This document shows, in pieces, positions 1 to 9,753 of a stretch of 44,516 nt of DNA. The stretch lies in the NCBI RefSeq assembly GCF_022206305.1, contig NZ_JAKOIW010000028.1:1-44516 (forward strand). The letters run 5' to 3'. The notes beneath the pieces are model-generated. The model was not told the DNA's origin. It saw only the letters and a list, made by a program, of their open reading frames with translations, and made no database searches. Position 1 is the stretch's first letter. Each line of letters opens with the position of its first letter. The DNA comes from Gordonia sp. 'Campus'. Lineage in GTDB: Bacteria; Actinomycetota; Actinomycetes; Mycobacteriales; Mycobacteriaceae. A program made the translations under genes and the position numbers.

Positions 1-198
1 AGCTTTCCACCACAGAACATGCATCCCATGGTCATATCCGGTATTAGACCCAGTTTCCCAGGCTTATCCCAGAGTGCAGGGCAGATCACCCACGTGTTAA
101 GCTTTCCACCACAGAACATGCATCCCATGGTCATATCCGGTATTAGACCCAGTTTCCCAGGCTTATCCCAGAGTGCAGGGCAGATCACCCACGTGTTA
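1..198. repeat. Exact 99-bp tandem duplication inside 16S
   Basis: Bases 1-99 and 100-198 are identical copies starting AGCTTTCCACC and ending CACGTGTTA. The junction creates AAGCTT at 99-104. A functional 16S would continue from GGAAAGCTT into the rest of V2, so the duplication would break the rRNA fold. It is best read as a contig-end assembly artefact. Confidence 0.9.
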
Positions 199-309
199 CT
201 CACCCGTTCGCCACTCGAGTACCCAGCAAGCTGGGCCTTTCCGTTCGACTTGCATGTGTTAAGCACGCCGCCAGCGTTCGTCCTGAGCCAGGATCAAACT
301 CTCCATGAA
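1..309 (-). rRNA. 16S rRNA gene, 5' fragment with internal duplication
   Basis: The minus strand carries the conserved 5' end of bacterial 16S rRNA: the 27F site is the complement of 283-302, followed by variable region V1 and the start of V2 up to the GGTGGAAAGCTT segment. Only about 200 nt of unique 16S is present; the rest is a second copy of the same 99 bp. The mature 5' end near 309 is estimated by analogy with other 16S genes. The V1/V2 sequence is of the Gordonia type in my judgement. The gene is cut by the left edge, as is usual where an assembly stops inside an rRNA operon. Confidence 0.95.
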
Positions 310-460
310 AAAATAGCGAAACAAAACCAGCCCCCGAAAGAGCCAGCGTTTCAACACAATCAGGAAAGCAAACCTGACCAAAATAAACCTAGCAAAATGT
401 GACACCCAGACGGGGCCGAGCGCCACACAAAACAAACATCAACATCCACAAAAGATGCTC

Positions 461-480
461 GATGCCATCACATTGGCATC
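461..480 (-). promoter_or_regulatory. rrn leader hairpin
   Basis: GATGCCA (461-467) and TGGCATC (474-480) form a perfect 7-bp stem with a 6-nt loop, in the transcribed leader between the rrn promoters and 16S. Its position next to the boxA-like element suggests a boxB-type or processing hairpin. The function is inferred from position. Confidence 0.5.
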
Positions 481-503
481 AGACAATTCATCATCACACT
501 ATC

Positions 504-519
504 GAGTTCTCAAAGAACA
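504..519 (-). promoter_or_regulatory. boxA-like antitermination element in rrn leader
   Basis: The minus strand reads TGTTCTTTGAGAACTC, close to the leader element found before 16S in mycobacteria and relatives, where Nus factors are thought to assemble. GTTCT/AGAAC also makes a short 5-bp stem with a 3-nt loop. It lies about 195 nt upstream of the 16S 5' end. Confidence 0.6.
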
Positions 520-554
520 CACACCCACCGGACGTCCTCGTGATGAGGCCGGCT

Positions 555-582
555 CCGAATGAGCTTCCCAGAGCGCAGTCAA
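555..582 (-). promoter_or_regulatory. Possible second rrn promoter
   Basis: On the minus strand a good -35 (TTGACT, 582-577) is followed after 16-17 bp by a poor -10 (ATTCGG/TTCGGA). rrn operons in this group often have tandem promoters, but the weak -10 keeps this tentative. Confidence 0.3.
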
Positions 583-646
583 CCCGCACTCTTGTTCTCG
601 GGAGTGCCCCGCACAGGCGGCCCGAACCAGTGGCTCGGGCACTTTT

Positions 647-677
647 ACTTCCCCGGGGCTTGCGGCTCCGGGGAAGT
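647..677 (-). terminator. Hairpin between tyrS and rrn leader
   Basis: ACTTCCCCGG (647-656) and CCGGGGAAGT (668-677) form a perfect 10-bp stem around an 11-nt loop. It lies about 60 nt past the tyrS stop and just downstream of the P1 start region. There is no clear U-tract on the minus strand, so it may be a U-less actinobacterial terminator for tyrS or a leader structure of the P1 transcript. Confidence 0.45.
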
Positions 678-699
678 TGCTCTCTGCGGTGCCTCGATT

Positions 700-728
700 A
701 AGTTACACAGGCGCGAACAACGCGTCAA
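700..728 (-). promoter_or_regulatory. rrn P1 promoter
   Basis: On the minus strand TTGACG (728-723) and TAACTT (705-700) are separated by exactly 17 bp, a near-consensus housekeeping sigma promoter. It starts 10 bp after the tyrS stop and points toward 16S, giving a leader of roughly 380 nt. Confidence 0.75.
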
Positions 729-737
729 ATCGCCTGG

Positions 738-2063
738 TCAGAGGCCTAGTCTCGCTCCCGCAAAACTCTTCTTGCCCCGTCGGACCACCAACCACCGCCC
801 GTGGAGCAGATCCGAGTCCGCCGGCTGCCAGTCTGGGTCGTCGATCTTGGCGTTGTTGACGTAGGCACCGCCCTCGGACACCGCTCGGCGCGCTGCCTTG
901 TTGCTCTCGGAGAGCTTGGTGTCGACCAGCAGCTCGACAACCGTCGGCCGTGCATCCGAGTACTCGGCGATCGAGGTCTCACCGAGTGCGGCGGCAAGTG
1001 TCGCCTCGTCGAGGTCACCCAGGTCTCCCCGACCGAACAACGCCTGACTCGCGAGTTGCACGGCCGCGGTGTGGTCCTCGCCGTGAATGAGCGTGGTCAT
1101 CTCGGCGGCCAACCGCTTCTGCGCCTGCCGCAGGTGCGGAGCCTCGGCAGTCGCACGCTCGAGTTCCTCGATCTCTTCGCGCCCGAGAAAGGTGAACCAG
1201 CGCAGGTACCGGATCACATCGGCGTCGGCGGTGTTCACGAAGTACTGGTACCAGGAGTACGGGCTCGTCAGCTCGGGATCGAGCCAGAGACTCCCGCCTC
1301 CCGTGGACTTTCCGAACTTCTTGCCATCCGAGGAGGTCACCAGGGGGACGGTCATCCCGTGCAGGGCCGTGCCGTCGAGTCGTCGTGCCAGGTCGACGCC
1401 GCCGACGATGTTGCCCCACTGGTCGGACCCGCCGATCTGCAGCGTGCACCCGTATCGCCGGTTGAGCTCGACGAAGTCGTTCGACTGCAGCAGGAGGTAG
1501 CTGAACTCGGCATAGCTCATGCCGTCGGCCTCGAGCCGACGTTTCACTGTGTCGCGCGCGAGCATCACGTTCACCGAGAAATGTTTGCCGAGATCACGGA
1601 GAAACTCGATCGCCGACAACTGACCGGTCCAATCGAGGTTGTTGACCACGATCGCGCCGGTGGTCGACTCGTCGATGTCGACGAAACGTCGGAGTTGGGC
1701 GTCGATCCTTCCGGCCCACTCGGCCACGGTGTCGGGGGTGTTCATCGTCCGCTCCCCCACGTCGCGGGGATCACCGATGAGTCCGGTCGCGCCGCCGGCG
1801 AGCACCACGGGACGATGTCCCGCGAGTTGGAATCGCTTCAGTGTCAGCAACGGAACAAGGTGTCCGGCGTGGAGGCTCGCGGCTGTCGGGTCGAATCCCG
1901 CATACAGGGTGATGGGGCCGTCGGCCAACGCCTCGCGCAACACATCGAGGTCGGTGGACTGTGCGATCAGTCCGCGCCACTGCAGTTCGTCGAGGATCTC
2001 GACGAGTCCGCCGGCGGCTGCGGTCGGGGTGGTCTCGGCTGTTCCGGTGGTCTCGGCACTCAC
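738..2063 (-). CDS. tyrS: Tyrosyl-tRNA synthetase
   Basis: Class I aminoacyl-tRNA synthetase that charges tRNA-Tyr with tyrosine in the cytoplasm. The 441-residue product has the family landmarks in order: YAGFDPTA, the HIGH-type motif HAGH (residues 65-68), the tyrosine-pocket segment LQIGGSDQWGN, the KMSKS-type loop KFGKST, and a C-terminal S4 RNA-binding domain ending near FAGARLGL. It is slightly longer than the usual ~420-425 aa because of a Thr/Ala-rich N-terminal extension. The GTG start at 2063 is the only reasonable in-frame start; the GAGGG before it is too close for normal spacing, so the start is less certain than the gene. The rrn P1 promoter follows the stop directly, and a Trm112-like gene lies upstream. 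Confidence 0.97.
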   Translation of the reverse strand: MSAETTGTAETTPTAAAGGLVEILDELQWRGLIAQSTDLDVLREALADGPITLYAGFDPTAASLHAGHLVPLLTLKRFQLAGHRPVVLAGGATGLIGDPRDVGERTMNTPDTVAEWAGRIDAQLRRFVDIDESTTGAIVVNNLDWTGQLSAIEFLRDLGKHFSVNVMLARDTVKRRLEADGMSYAEFSYLLLQSNDFVELNRRYGCTLQIGGSDQWGNIVGGVDLARRLDGTALHGMTVPLVTSSDGKKFGKSTGGGSLWLDPELTSPYSWYQYFVNTADADVIRYLRWFTFLGREEIEELERATAEAPHLRQAQKRLAAEMTTLIHGEDHTAAVQLASQALFGRGDLGDLDEATLAAALGETSIAEYSDARPTVVELLVDTKLSESNKAARRAVSEGGAYVNNAKIDDPDWQPADSDLLHGRWLVVRRGKKSFAGARLGL

Positions 2064-2150
2064 CCCTCGATCTTGTCATCCGCCCAGTCGGCGACAAGGA
2101 CCAGGTGAGAACCGGCACCTACGCGCCGGCCACGACTTCTGGTGGAGGCG

Positions 2151-2369
2151 CTACTGCGTCGACGCGGTCAGGCGCTCGTGCTCGGCATCGTCGACCTTGC
2201 GTGCCTCGTCGATCAGCATGACCGGGATGCCGTCGGCGTCGATCCGGTAGGCGACGTGGAGTCTCGGGTTGTAGAGCTCGTCACCCGCGTCGATCAGCGG
2301 GCCGTGGTCCTGCGGGCAGGCCAGGCGTTCGCGCACGATCGGGTCGATGGCCTCAGCGCGTGTCGTCAC
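2151..2369 (-). CDS. Trm112-like (UPF0434) small protein
   Basis: A 72-residue protein of the bacterial Trm112/UPF0434 family. It has an N-terminal LACPQDHGPL segment, which in relatives is a CPxC-type knuckle and here keeps only one cysteine, and the characteristic core AYRIDADGIPVMLIDEAR. Eukaryotic and archaeal Trm112 activates methyltransferases; the bacterial role is not well defined. It starts with GTG only 5 bp after the stop of the lipase/synthetase gene, so the two are probably one transcript. M. tuberculosis has the same neighbour pair (Rv1683/Rv1684). The start is supported by alignment of the N-terminus with the family, since no strong ribosome site is visible. Confidence 0.85.
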   Translation of the reverse strand: MTTRAEAIDPIVRERLACPQDHGPLIDAGDELYNPRLHVAYRIDADGIPVMLIDEARKVDDAEHERLTASTQ

Positions 2370-2374
2370 CCGAG

Positions 2375-5371
2375 TCAGCCTAGGGCATTGCCGGCCGCGG
2401 CCCCGGCCCAGTCCAGCTTGCCGACGACGGTGCGCGTGTACCGGCGGTATCGGCCGTCCTCGTCCCGGTACCAGATCCGGCCGCCGGGCCGAGGGATGCC
2501 TTCGGACACGAAACCGGTGCTCAGCGGACGGAACGATGCGGACTGCGGGATGTCGTCCACGATCCGGATGAGGTGCGGCCGCTGCTCTGCCTGGAATTCC
2601 CCCAGGGCGATGCGCAACTGGGTGACCGTGAGCGAGTCGGGTTTCACCTCGGGTCGCAGGGTCATGGCCGCGATGACCACCTGCTGCCCGGGTTCGCCGA
2701 CGCCGTACACGACGACCTGGTCGACGGCATCCATCCGTGAGAGTGCCTGTGTCAGAGGCGGGATGAAGACCGGGCCGTCGGCCGTCCGCAGCACGCGGTC
2801 GGTGGCACCCAGGAAGTAGAGATCGCCGTCGGCGTCGCGGACGAACAGGTGGCCGGAGACCTCCCACCGATCCCGCGAGTTGAAGACGTCGCGGAGCACC
2901 GTGCCGTTGGTGTCGAACTTGTGCTTGGCCTTGGCCAGCAGTAGGCCGGGTTCGCCGACCTCCGCCCGACGCACGAATCCGGAGTCATCGATTCGGAGCC
3001 GGTCGTGCGCGATGTCGTATGCCGCGACCTCGACGGGGTTGGTCTCCGGCAGCGGCCGTCCGACCGACGACAACTTGTCGCCGGAGACGTTCGCGAGGAT
3101 CGCGGATCCGTCAGCGGTCGCGAAGAACTCGAGGATGCGCGCGCGGGGGAAGCTCGAGCACACGTCTTCCCAGAGCCCGGCCGACATGCCCGAGCCCATG
3201 AACAACCGGATCGGGTTGTGCTGGTTGATGCGGAAGCCCGGATCGCGCACGATCCCGCTGAGCATCGACCAGGTGTAGGAGACGACCGTGATGCCGTACC
3301 GCTGCACCTCCACGGAGAAGTTCGCCGGGTCGATGCCGTTGGACAGCGCGATACGCGACCGCCCGACGACCGTCGCCCCCAGCGTGGTGAGCAGGCCCGA
3401 CGCGTGATGGAGCGGCGGAAGGCAGTAGACCGTGTCGCGGTCGGTCAGCGCGGCCGCGGAGGCAGCGCCGAACGCCGACATCGCGAACCGGTGGTTGGTC
3501 ACGGGCCATGGGACGAGCTTGCCGTAGGCGCGACTGAACAGGATGAACGCGAGGTCACCGGCGAGACCGGGGTCCGGCCGGTACCACGTCGGCAGAACGA
3601 CCTCGTCGGGATCGATGCGTTCCATGTCGACGATCGACGTCCCGTCGGCGCCCTCGATGGCACGCGAGTCGCCGCTGCCGCCGCCGAGCACGAGTACCCG
3701 GTCCGAGGCCGCCGTCGCGAGGTCGAGGTTGGTGGGATCGGTGACGATGACGGAGCTGTCGGCCAGCCGCATCATCTCCCGGACGTCGGCGTCGCCGGCC
3801 AGGAGTACCGCCACCGCACCCAGCCGTGACAGCGCCGCCACGACCACCAGGGCGCTGGGGCGGGTGTCCATGAGGACGCCGATGTGCTGTCCCGGACGGA
3901 TACCGCAGTCGACGAGACCGGCCACCACGTTGTCGATACGGGTGTTCACCTGCGCGTGTGTGAGCACTCGGTTCTCGAAGAGGAACAACTCGTTGTCGCC
4001 GCCCCGCTTCGTGTTCTCCGCCATCAGTTTCGACAGCGAGATGCGGGTGCCGCTCTGGATCTGACCGAGCCGGAAGAGCCGGGGCACGGTTCGCACCGAC
4101 TCCGAGGCCACCGCCCTCGACGTCCGCTGCAGCGAATTGGCCAGACCGAGGAGCTCGCGGGATGCCGCGGTACCGGCGTCGGCGACCGACCCCACCCCGT
4201 GGGTGAGCCGCGACGAGAGACTGACTCCCCCACCGTGGCCCGGTTCGACCAGCGACATCTCGGTGATGAGTTCGGGCCGAGGCCCGTTGTCGGACAGCCA
4301 GTTCACCCAGTCCGAGGTCGTCGGCCAGGTGTGCTGACCGGCCGTGCTGCCGACCACGAGTCCGAAATGTCCGGCCGGCAGGGTGGATTCGTAGACCTCG
4401 GCATCGGGGGCCGCCCGCACGATGCCCCGCACCGCGGCGGGCTGGCCGATGTCGTCGGCGTCGCCCACGAAGGCCAGGACCGGACAGGTGATCTCGGCCA
4501 GCGACACCAGGTCGCCGTTGATGACGAACCCGCCCGAGACCATCCGGTTGTGGGCGACGAACTGGCGGAGGAGTTCCGCGATGGCCGGTCCCGACCAGGC
4601 GACCCACCCGTCGGCCTCGAGGAACCGGCGTTGGTCCTCACGCGGCAGGAGCGCTTCGCGGTCGTGCAGCCGGCGGAGGAAGTCGATGCGGCTCCGAACG
4701 GTCTTGACCGGGTCGAGGAGCTGGAATCCGGTGCGGGCCATCCAGTCCCGCACCCACAGGTTGCGCGAGAAAGCCTTGTCCGCGAGGAACTCCGCCGCCG
4801 GGGCCACGAGTCCGGCGGGCAGTCCGAGTGGCAGCGCCGCGAGAACGTCGACGGGGCTGCCGAAGGTGATGAGGCTCGCGATCCCCTTCGACCGGCGGTA
4901 CGCGGCGGTCTGGTAGGCGAACATGCCGCCCTGCGAATACCCCGCGAGATGGATGTCGCGTCCGGTCGCCTCGATGATGAGGTCGATGGCGCGGCTGATC
5001 GCGACCACGTGATCGGCGAGATTGCGCTCCATCCCGCCCTCTTCGTCGTCGGGCGAGCCGAAGTCGATCACCCAGGGCGTGATGCCGTTGCGGTGCAGGA
5101 TCGACACGGCGCCGTTGTGCTCGGTCACGTCATAGACGTTGGCCGACACCATCATCGGCGGTACCAGCACGATGTTCGGCCCCGTGGACGGCTCATTCGG
5201 GAAGTACCGGCGGAGCCGGAACATCCGGTGTGTCTCGACGATCGCGAACGGCGCCGGCTCCGTTCCGGTCTCCAGACCTCCGAAGCGGAGTACCTCGAGT
5301 CCGTTCTGGGCAGTGGCCAGCACCCGGCCGACCACCCCGCCTAGATCACGGCCCCCGTCCCACACCGCCAT
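2375..5371 (-). CDS. Bifunctional lipase / acyl-CoA synthetase-like protein (Rv1683-type)
   Basis: A 998-residue two-domain protein matching the length and arrangement of M. tuberculosis Rv1683, annotated there as a lipase plus long-chain acyl-CoA synthase and reported on lipid inclusions. Residues 1-370 are a PhaC-like alpha/beta hydrolase with nucleophile Ser146 in GYSQGG (PHA synthases use Cys), an acid in GDADDI (304-308) and His335 in PAGHFG. Residues ~450-998 are an AMP-binding fold in which the signature motifs are eroded: the P-loop is FSRAYGKLVPWPVTNHR (612-628) instead of a TSGTTGxPKG form, and no clear TGD or C-terminal GK lysine is seen. ATG at 5371 has GGGAGG 8 nt upstream. The hydrolase half looks active; the synthetase half may not be. 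Confidence 0.88.
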   Translation of the reverse strand: MAVWDGGRDLGGVVGRVLATAQNGLEVLRFGGLETGTEPAPFAIVETHRMFRLRRYFPNEPSTGPNIVLVPPMMVSANVYDVTEHNGAVSILHRNGITPWVIDFGSPDDEEGGMERNLADHVVAISRAIDLIIEATGRDIHLAGYSQGGMFAYQTAAYRRSKGIASLITFGSPVDVLAALPLGLPAGLVAPAAEFLADKAFSRNLWVRDWMARTGFQLLDPVKTVRSRIDFLRRLHDREALLPREDQRRFLEADGWVAWSGPAIAELLRQFVAHNRMVSGGFVINGDLVSLAEITCPVLAFVGDADDIGQPAAVRGIVRAAPDAEVYESTLPAGHFGLVVGSTAGQHTWPTTSDWVNWLSDNGPRPELITEMSLVEPGHGGGVSLSSRLTHGVGSVADAGTAASRELLGLANSLQRTSRAVASESVRTVPRLFRLGQIQSGTRISLSKLMAENTKRGGDNELFLFENRVLTHAQVNTRIDNVVAGLVDCGIRPGQHIGVLMDTRPSALVVVAALSRLGAVAVLLAGDADVREMMRLADSSVIVTDPTNLDLATAASDRVLVLGGGSGDSRAIEGADGTSIVDMERIDPDEVVLPTWYRPDPGLAGDLAFILFSRAYGKLVPWPVTNHRFAMSAFGAASAAALTDRDTVYCLPPLHHASGLLTTLGATVVGRSRIALSNGIDPANFSVEVQRYGITVVSYTWSMLSGIVRDPGFRINQHNPIRLFMGSGMSAGLWEDVCSSFPRARILEFFATADGSAILANVSGDKLSSVGRPLPETNPVEVAAYDIAHDRLRIDDSGFVRRAEVGEPGLLLAKAKHKFDTNGTVLRDVFNSRDRWEVSGHLFVRDADGDLYFLGATDRVLRTADGPVFIPPLTQALSRMDAVDQVVVYGVGEPGQQVVIAAMTLRPEVKPDSLTVTQLRIALGEFQAEQRPHLIRIVDDIPQSASFRPLSTGFVSEGIPRPGGRIWYRDEDGRYRRYTRTVVGKLDWAGAAAGNALG

Positions 5372-5403
5372 CGTGTCGATCCTCCCGTCGTCGGTGACAT
5401 GAC

Positions 5404-5434
5404 CACCGACGAGTCGGTGACACAGGTCACTGTA
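5404..5434 (-). promoter_or_regulatory. Promoter with overlapping palindromes upstream of the lipase/synthetase gene
   Basis: On the minus strand TACAGT (5434-5429) is a plausible -10. It is overlapped by the perfect palindrome GTGACCTGTGTCAC (5430-5417), followed by CACCGACTCGTCGGTG (5419-5404). Such a position over the start of transcription is typical of a repressor operator (TetR-like, for example). No convincing -35 is visible. The regulator is unknown. Confidence 0.4.
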
Positions 5435-5449
5435 CCTACTGGTGCGCGC

Positions 5450-6915
5450 TCAGCGTCGCCCTCCCGGGCCCGCCGTCCATCGTGTCCGTAGATCGGTGGT
5501 CTGAGCCGTCACGACGTCGAGCTGTCGGCGTAGCTGGACGGGAGCCGTCCCGCCGTGCGCGCTCCGCGATTCGACTGAGCCACGTACGGTCAGCACGTCC
5601 CGCACCGCGGGGGTGAGACCCGGATTGATGGCGGCCAGGGTCGCATCGTCGAGCTCGTCGAGCCCGACCCCACGGGCCTCGGCCTCCCGGACGCACGCGC
5701 CGGCCACCTCATGAGCGACGCGGAACGGAACACCCTGCCGCACCATCCACTCGGCGATGTCGGTGGCGAGGGTGAAGCCGGCGGGCGCGAGTTCCTCCAT
5801 GCGATCGGTGTGGAATTCGAGCGTCCCGACGAGACCGGTGACCGCGGGCAACAGCAGTTCGAGCTGCGCGACCGCGTCGAAGACCGGTTCCTTGTCCTCC
5901 TGGAGATCCCGGTTGTACGCCAGCGGTTGCGCCTTGAGCGTGGCCAGCAGTCCGGTCAGGTCGCCGATGAGGCGGCCCGCCTTGCCGCGCATGAGCTCGG
6001 CGACGTCCGGGTTCTTCTTCTGCGGCATGATCGAGCTGCCGGTGGACCACGCGTCGGCGAGCGTCACATAGCCGAACTCCGGTGTGCTCCAGATGATCAC
6101 CTCTTCGGACAACCGGGAGAGGTCCACCGCGATCATCGCGAACACGAACGCGGCCTCGGCGGCGAAGTCGCGCGCCGAGGTGGCGTCGATCGAGTTCTCG
6201 GCGGGCGCGTCGAAGCCGAGGTCGGCCGCGATCGCCGCCGGATCCAGCCCGAGCGACGAGCCGGCAAGTGCACCGGACCCGTACGGCGAGACGGCGGTTC
6301 GACGATCGGCGTCGGCGAGCCGGTCGATGTCGCGGAGCAACGGCTGTGCATGTGCCAGCAGATGATGCCCCAGCAGGACCGGTTGCGCCGCTTGCAGATG
6401 GGTCTTGCCCGGCATGATCGCGTCCGGATGGGCGGCCGCCTGCGCGGTCAGCGCCTCGACGACGTCGAGCACCCCGAGCGCCACCCTACGCATCGCAGCG
6501 CGCAGCCACATCCGGAACAGGGTGGCGACCTGATCGTTGCGGGACCGTCCGGCACGCAGTCGGCCACCGAGTTCGGGGCCGACCCGCTCGATGAGCCCGC
6601 GTTCGAGAGCGCCGTGGACGTCCTCGTCGGACTCGGCCGGACCGAACGTCCCGTCGGCGACATCGGCGGCGAGGCGATCGAGACCGTCGAGCATGCCGGT
6701 GAGGTCGTCAGCGGTGAGCAGCCCGGCCTTGGTCAGCACCCGGGCATGCGCTCTGGACGCCTCGATGTCGAAAGGAGCCAGTGCCCAGTCGAAGTGGGTC
6801 GACTTGCTGAGCGCGGCCATCGCCTCGGCCGGGCCCCCGGCGAAACGACCACCCCAGAGCGAACCCTGGTTGGTCGTCCCACCGGTCTCCTGGCCGCTAC
6901 CGCCGGTGCCCGCAC

Positions 6916-6919
<4 letters not shown>
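5450..6919 (-). CDS. argH: Argininosuccinate lyase
   Basis: Last step of arginine synthesis: cleaves argininosuccinate to arginine and fumarate. The 489-residue product carries the fumarase/aspartase-superfamily signature GSSIMPQKKNPD, the N-terminal LWGGRF start typical of ArgH, the segment ALERGLIERVG, and SRNDQVAT. A GTG start at 6919 overlaps the argG stop (GTGA), giving tight translational coupling; the Ser/Gly/Thr-rich first ~20 residues precede the conserved LWGGRF. It is the distal gene of the arginine cluster and is followed by the promoter region of the lipase/synthetase gene. Confidence 0.97.
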
Positions 6920-8115
<1,196 letters not shown>

Positions 8116-8275
8116 GAGGTGAAGCTCCTGTTCTGCGCGTTGACCGGGTCCATCATCGGCCCCGGCGTTCCGGCGACACCGTCCGGGTACCGATTGGCGA
8201 TGTCGCGGCTGTTCGTTTGTTGTGGTCTGTCTGTTCTGTGCTGGTCGGCTGGTTCGGATCGGTGTCAGGGCGCGG

Positions 8276-8782
8276 CTACACGAGTCCCTCGATCCGCCGT
8301 GCGAGGCCGGCGCCGTCGAGCGGCTCGCGCGCCACCACGAAGATCGTGTCGTCCCCGGCGATCGTCCCGACGACGTCGGGCAGGCGTGCCCGGTCGAGTG
8401 CGGCCGCGAGGTAGTGCGCGGCGCCCGGGGGCGTGCGCAGCACCGCGAGGTTGCCGCTGCTGTCGGTCGACACCAACAGATCGGAGACGAGCCTGCCGAG
8501 CCGGTCGGTGCCGCCGGACACCCCGCGGACGGGTGATCCGTCCTCGGGCACCACGTAGACCCCGGCGCCGCCGTCCGCGGCACGCAGCTTCACCGCGCCG
8601 AGCTCGTCGAGGTCGCGCGACAGGGTGGCCTGTGTGGCCTCGACGCCCTCCTCGGCGAGCAACCGCTGCAGTTCGGACTGGCTGCGGACCTGATGCGTCG
8701 ACAGGATCTCGATGATCCGCGCATGGCGCCCCGCCCGGGTGGCGGCGAGCCTGCTCTCCGAGGGTTCGGCCCCGGCGGTCAT
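8276..8782 (-). CDS. argR: Arginine repressor
   Basis: Hexameric arginine-dependent repressor of the arginine regulon. The 168 residues show the N-terminal winged helix-turn-helix with TQATLSRDLDELG, a short linker, and the C-terminal oligomerisation and arginine-binding domain with GTIAGDDTIFVVARE, whose acidic pair contacts arginine in family members. ATG at 8782 lies 47 bp after the argF stop, so it is probably co-transcribed with argCJBDF and represses its own operon. The likely target is the palindrome in front of argC. Confidence 0.95.
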   Translation of the reverse strand: MTAGAEPSESRLAATRAGRHARIIEILSTHQVRSQSELQRLLAEEGVEATQATLSRDLDELGAVKLRAADGGAGVYVVPEDGSPVRGVSGGTDRLGRLVSDLLVSTDSSGNLAVLRTPPGAAHYLAAALDRARLPDVVGTIAGDDTIFVVAREPLDGAGLARRIEGLV

Positions 8783-8829
8783 CGTGGATTCCCGGTCATG
8801 ACGAACTCCTGCTCACTGCGATCCGCGAG

Positions 8830-9753
8830 TCACTGGTGCTCCAACAGCCAGATCAGGAGCGCCTTCTGCGCGTGCAGGCGGTTCTCCGCCTCGTCGAACA
8901 CGACGCTGCGCGGCCCGTCGATGACCGATGCGGTGATCTCGTCGCCGCGATGTGCCGGCAGGCAGTGCAGCACGATCGCATCGTCGGCGGCGTGCGCGAG
9001 AAGGGCGTCGTTGATCTGGTACGGACGGAACGGCGCGGTGCGGTCCTTGCCGTCGTCCTCGTGCCCCATCGAGACCCAGGTGTCGGTCACCAGGACATCG
9101 GCACCGGTGGACGCGGCGACGGGGTCGCCGACGAGCTCTACGGAACCACCCGTCTGCGCCGCGCGGCGCTCGGTGTCGGCGATGACGCCGGGATCCGGCT
9201 GGAAGCCGTCCGGTGCACTGATCCGAACGTGCATCCCGGCGGTGACACCGCCCAGGGCGAGCGAGTGCGCCATGTTGTTCGCACCGTCGCCCAGGTAGGT
9301 CATCGTGAGGCCGGCGGGAGAACCCTTGTGCTCGATGATCGTCTGCAGATCCGCGAGCACCTGGCACGGGTGGAATTCATCGGAGAGGGCGTTGACGACC
9401 GGGACCGTGGCGGCCGAGGACAACGCGTCGAGTCGATCCTGCCCGAAGGTGCGCCACACGATCGCGTCGACGAACCGGGACAGGACGAGTCCGGTGTCCT
9501 CCAGGGTCTCCTCGCGCCCGAGCTGCGTGGTGCGGCCGTCCACGACGACGGCGTGCCCGCCGAGTTGCGCGATGCCGACCTCGAACGAGAAGCGGGTGCG
9601 GGTCGAGTTCTTGTCGAAGATGACGCCGACACCGCGCGGCCCCTCCAGAGGCCGGAAGTCGAACGGTTTCGCCTTGACCTCGGCAGCGAGGGCGAGCACC
9701 TCGGCCTGTTCGGCCGGGCTCAGGTCGTCGTCACGCAGGAAATGTCGGGTCAT
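8830..9753 (-). CDS. argF: Ornithine carbamoyltransferase
   Basis: Transfers the carbamoyl group to ornithine to form citrulline. The 307-residue product shows the carbamoyl-phosphate loop NSTRTRFSFE, the HPCQVLADLQT segment and the ornithine-binding HCLPAHRGDE, all intact. ATG at 9753 overlaps the argD stop in an ATGA arrangement, so translation is coupled to argD. The length is normal for an anabolic OTC. Confidence 0.97.
   Translation of the reverse strand: MTRHFLRDDDLSPAEQAEVLALAAEVKAKPFDFRPLEGPRGVGVIFDKNSTRTRFSFEVGIAQLGGHAVVVDGRTTQLGREETLEDTGLVLSRFVDAIVWRTFGQDRLDALSSAATVPVVNALSDEFHPCQVLADLQTIIEHKGSPAGLTMTYLGDGANNMAHSLALGGVTAGMHVRISAPDGFQPDPGVIADTERRAAQTGGSVELVGDPVAASTGADVLVTDTWVSMGHEDDGKDRTAPFRPYQINDALLAHAADDAIVLHCLPAHRGDEITASVIDGPRSVVFDEAENRLHAQKALLIWLLEHQ

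Noticed and set aside
19..402. Open reading frame with a repeated MHPMVISGIRPSFPG segment
   Set aside because: It is the antisense of 16S rRNA, read twice because of the 99-bp duplication; this is a familiar spurious protein.
8116..8275. ARG box before argG
   Set aside because: No TGCA or TGAAT half-site pair at ARG-box spacing was found in this gap.
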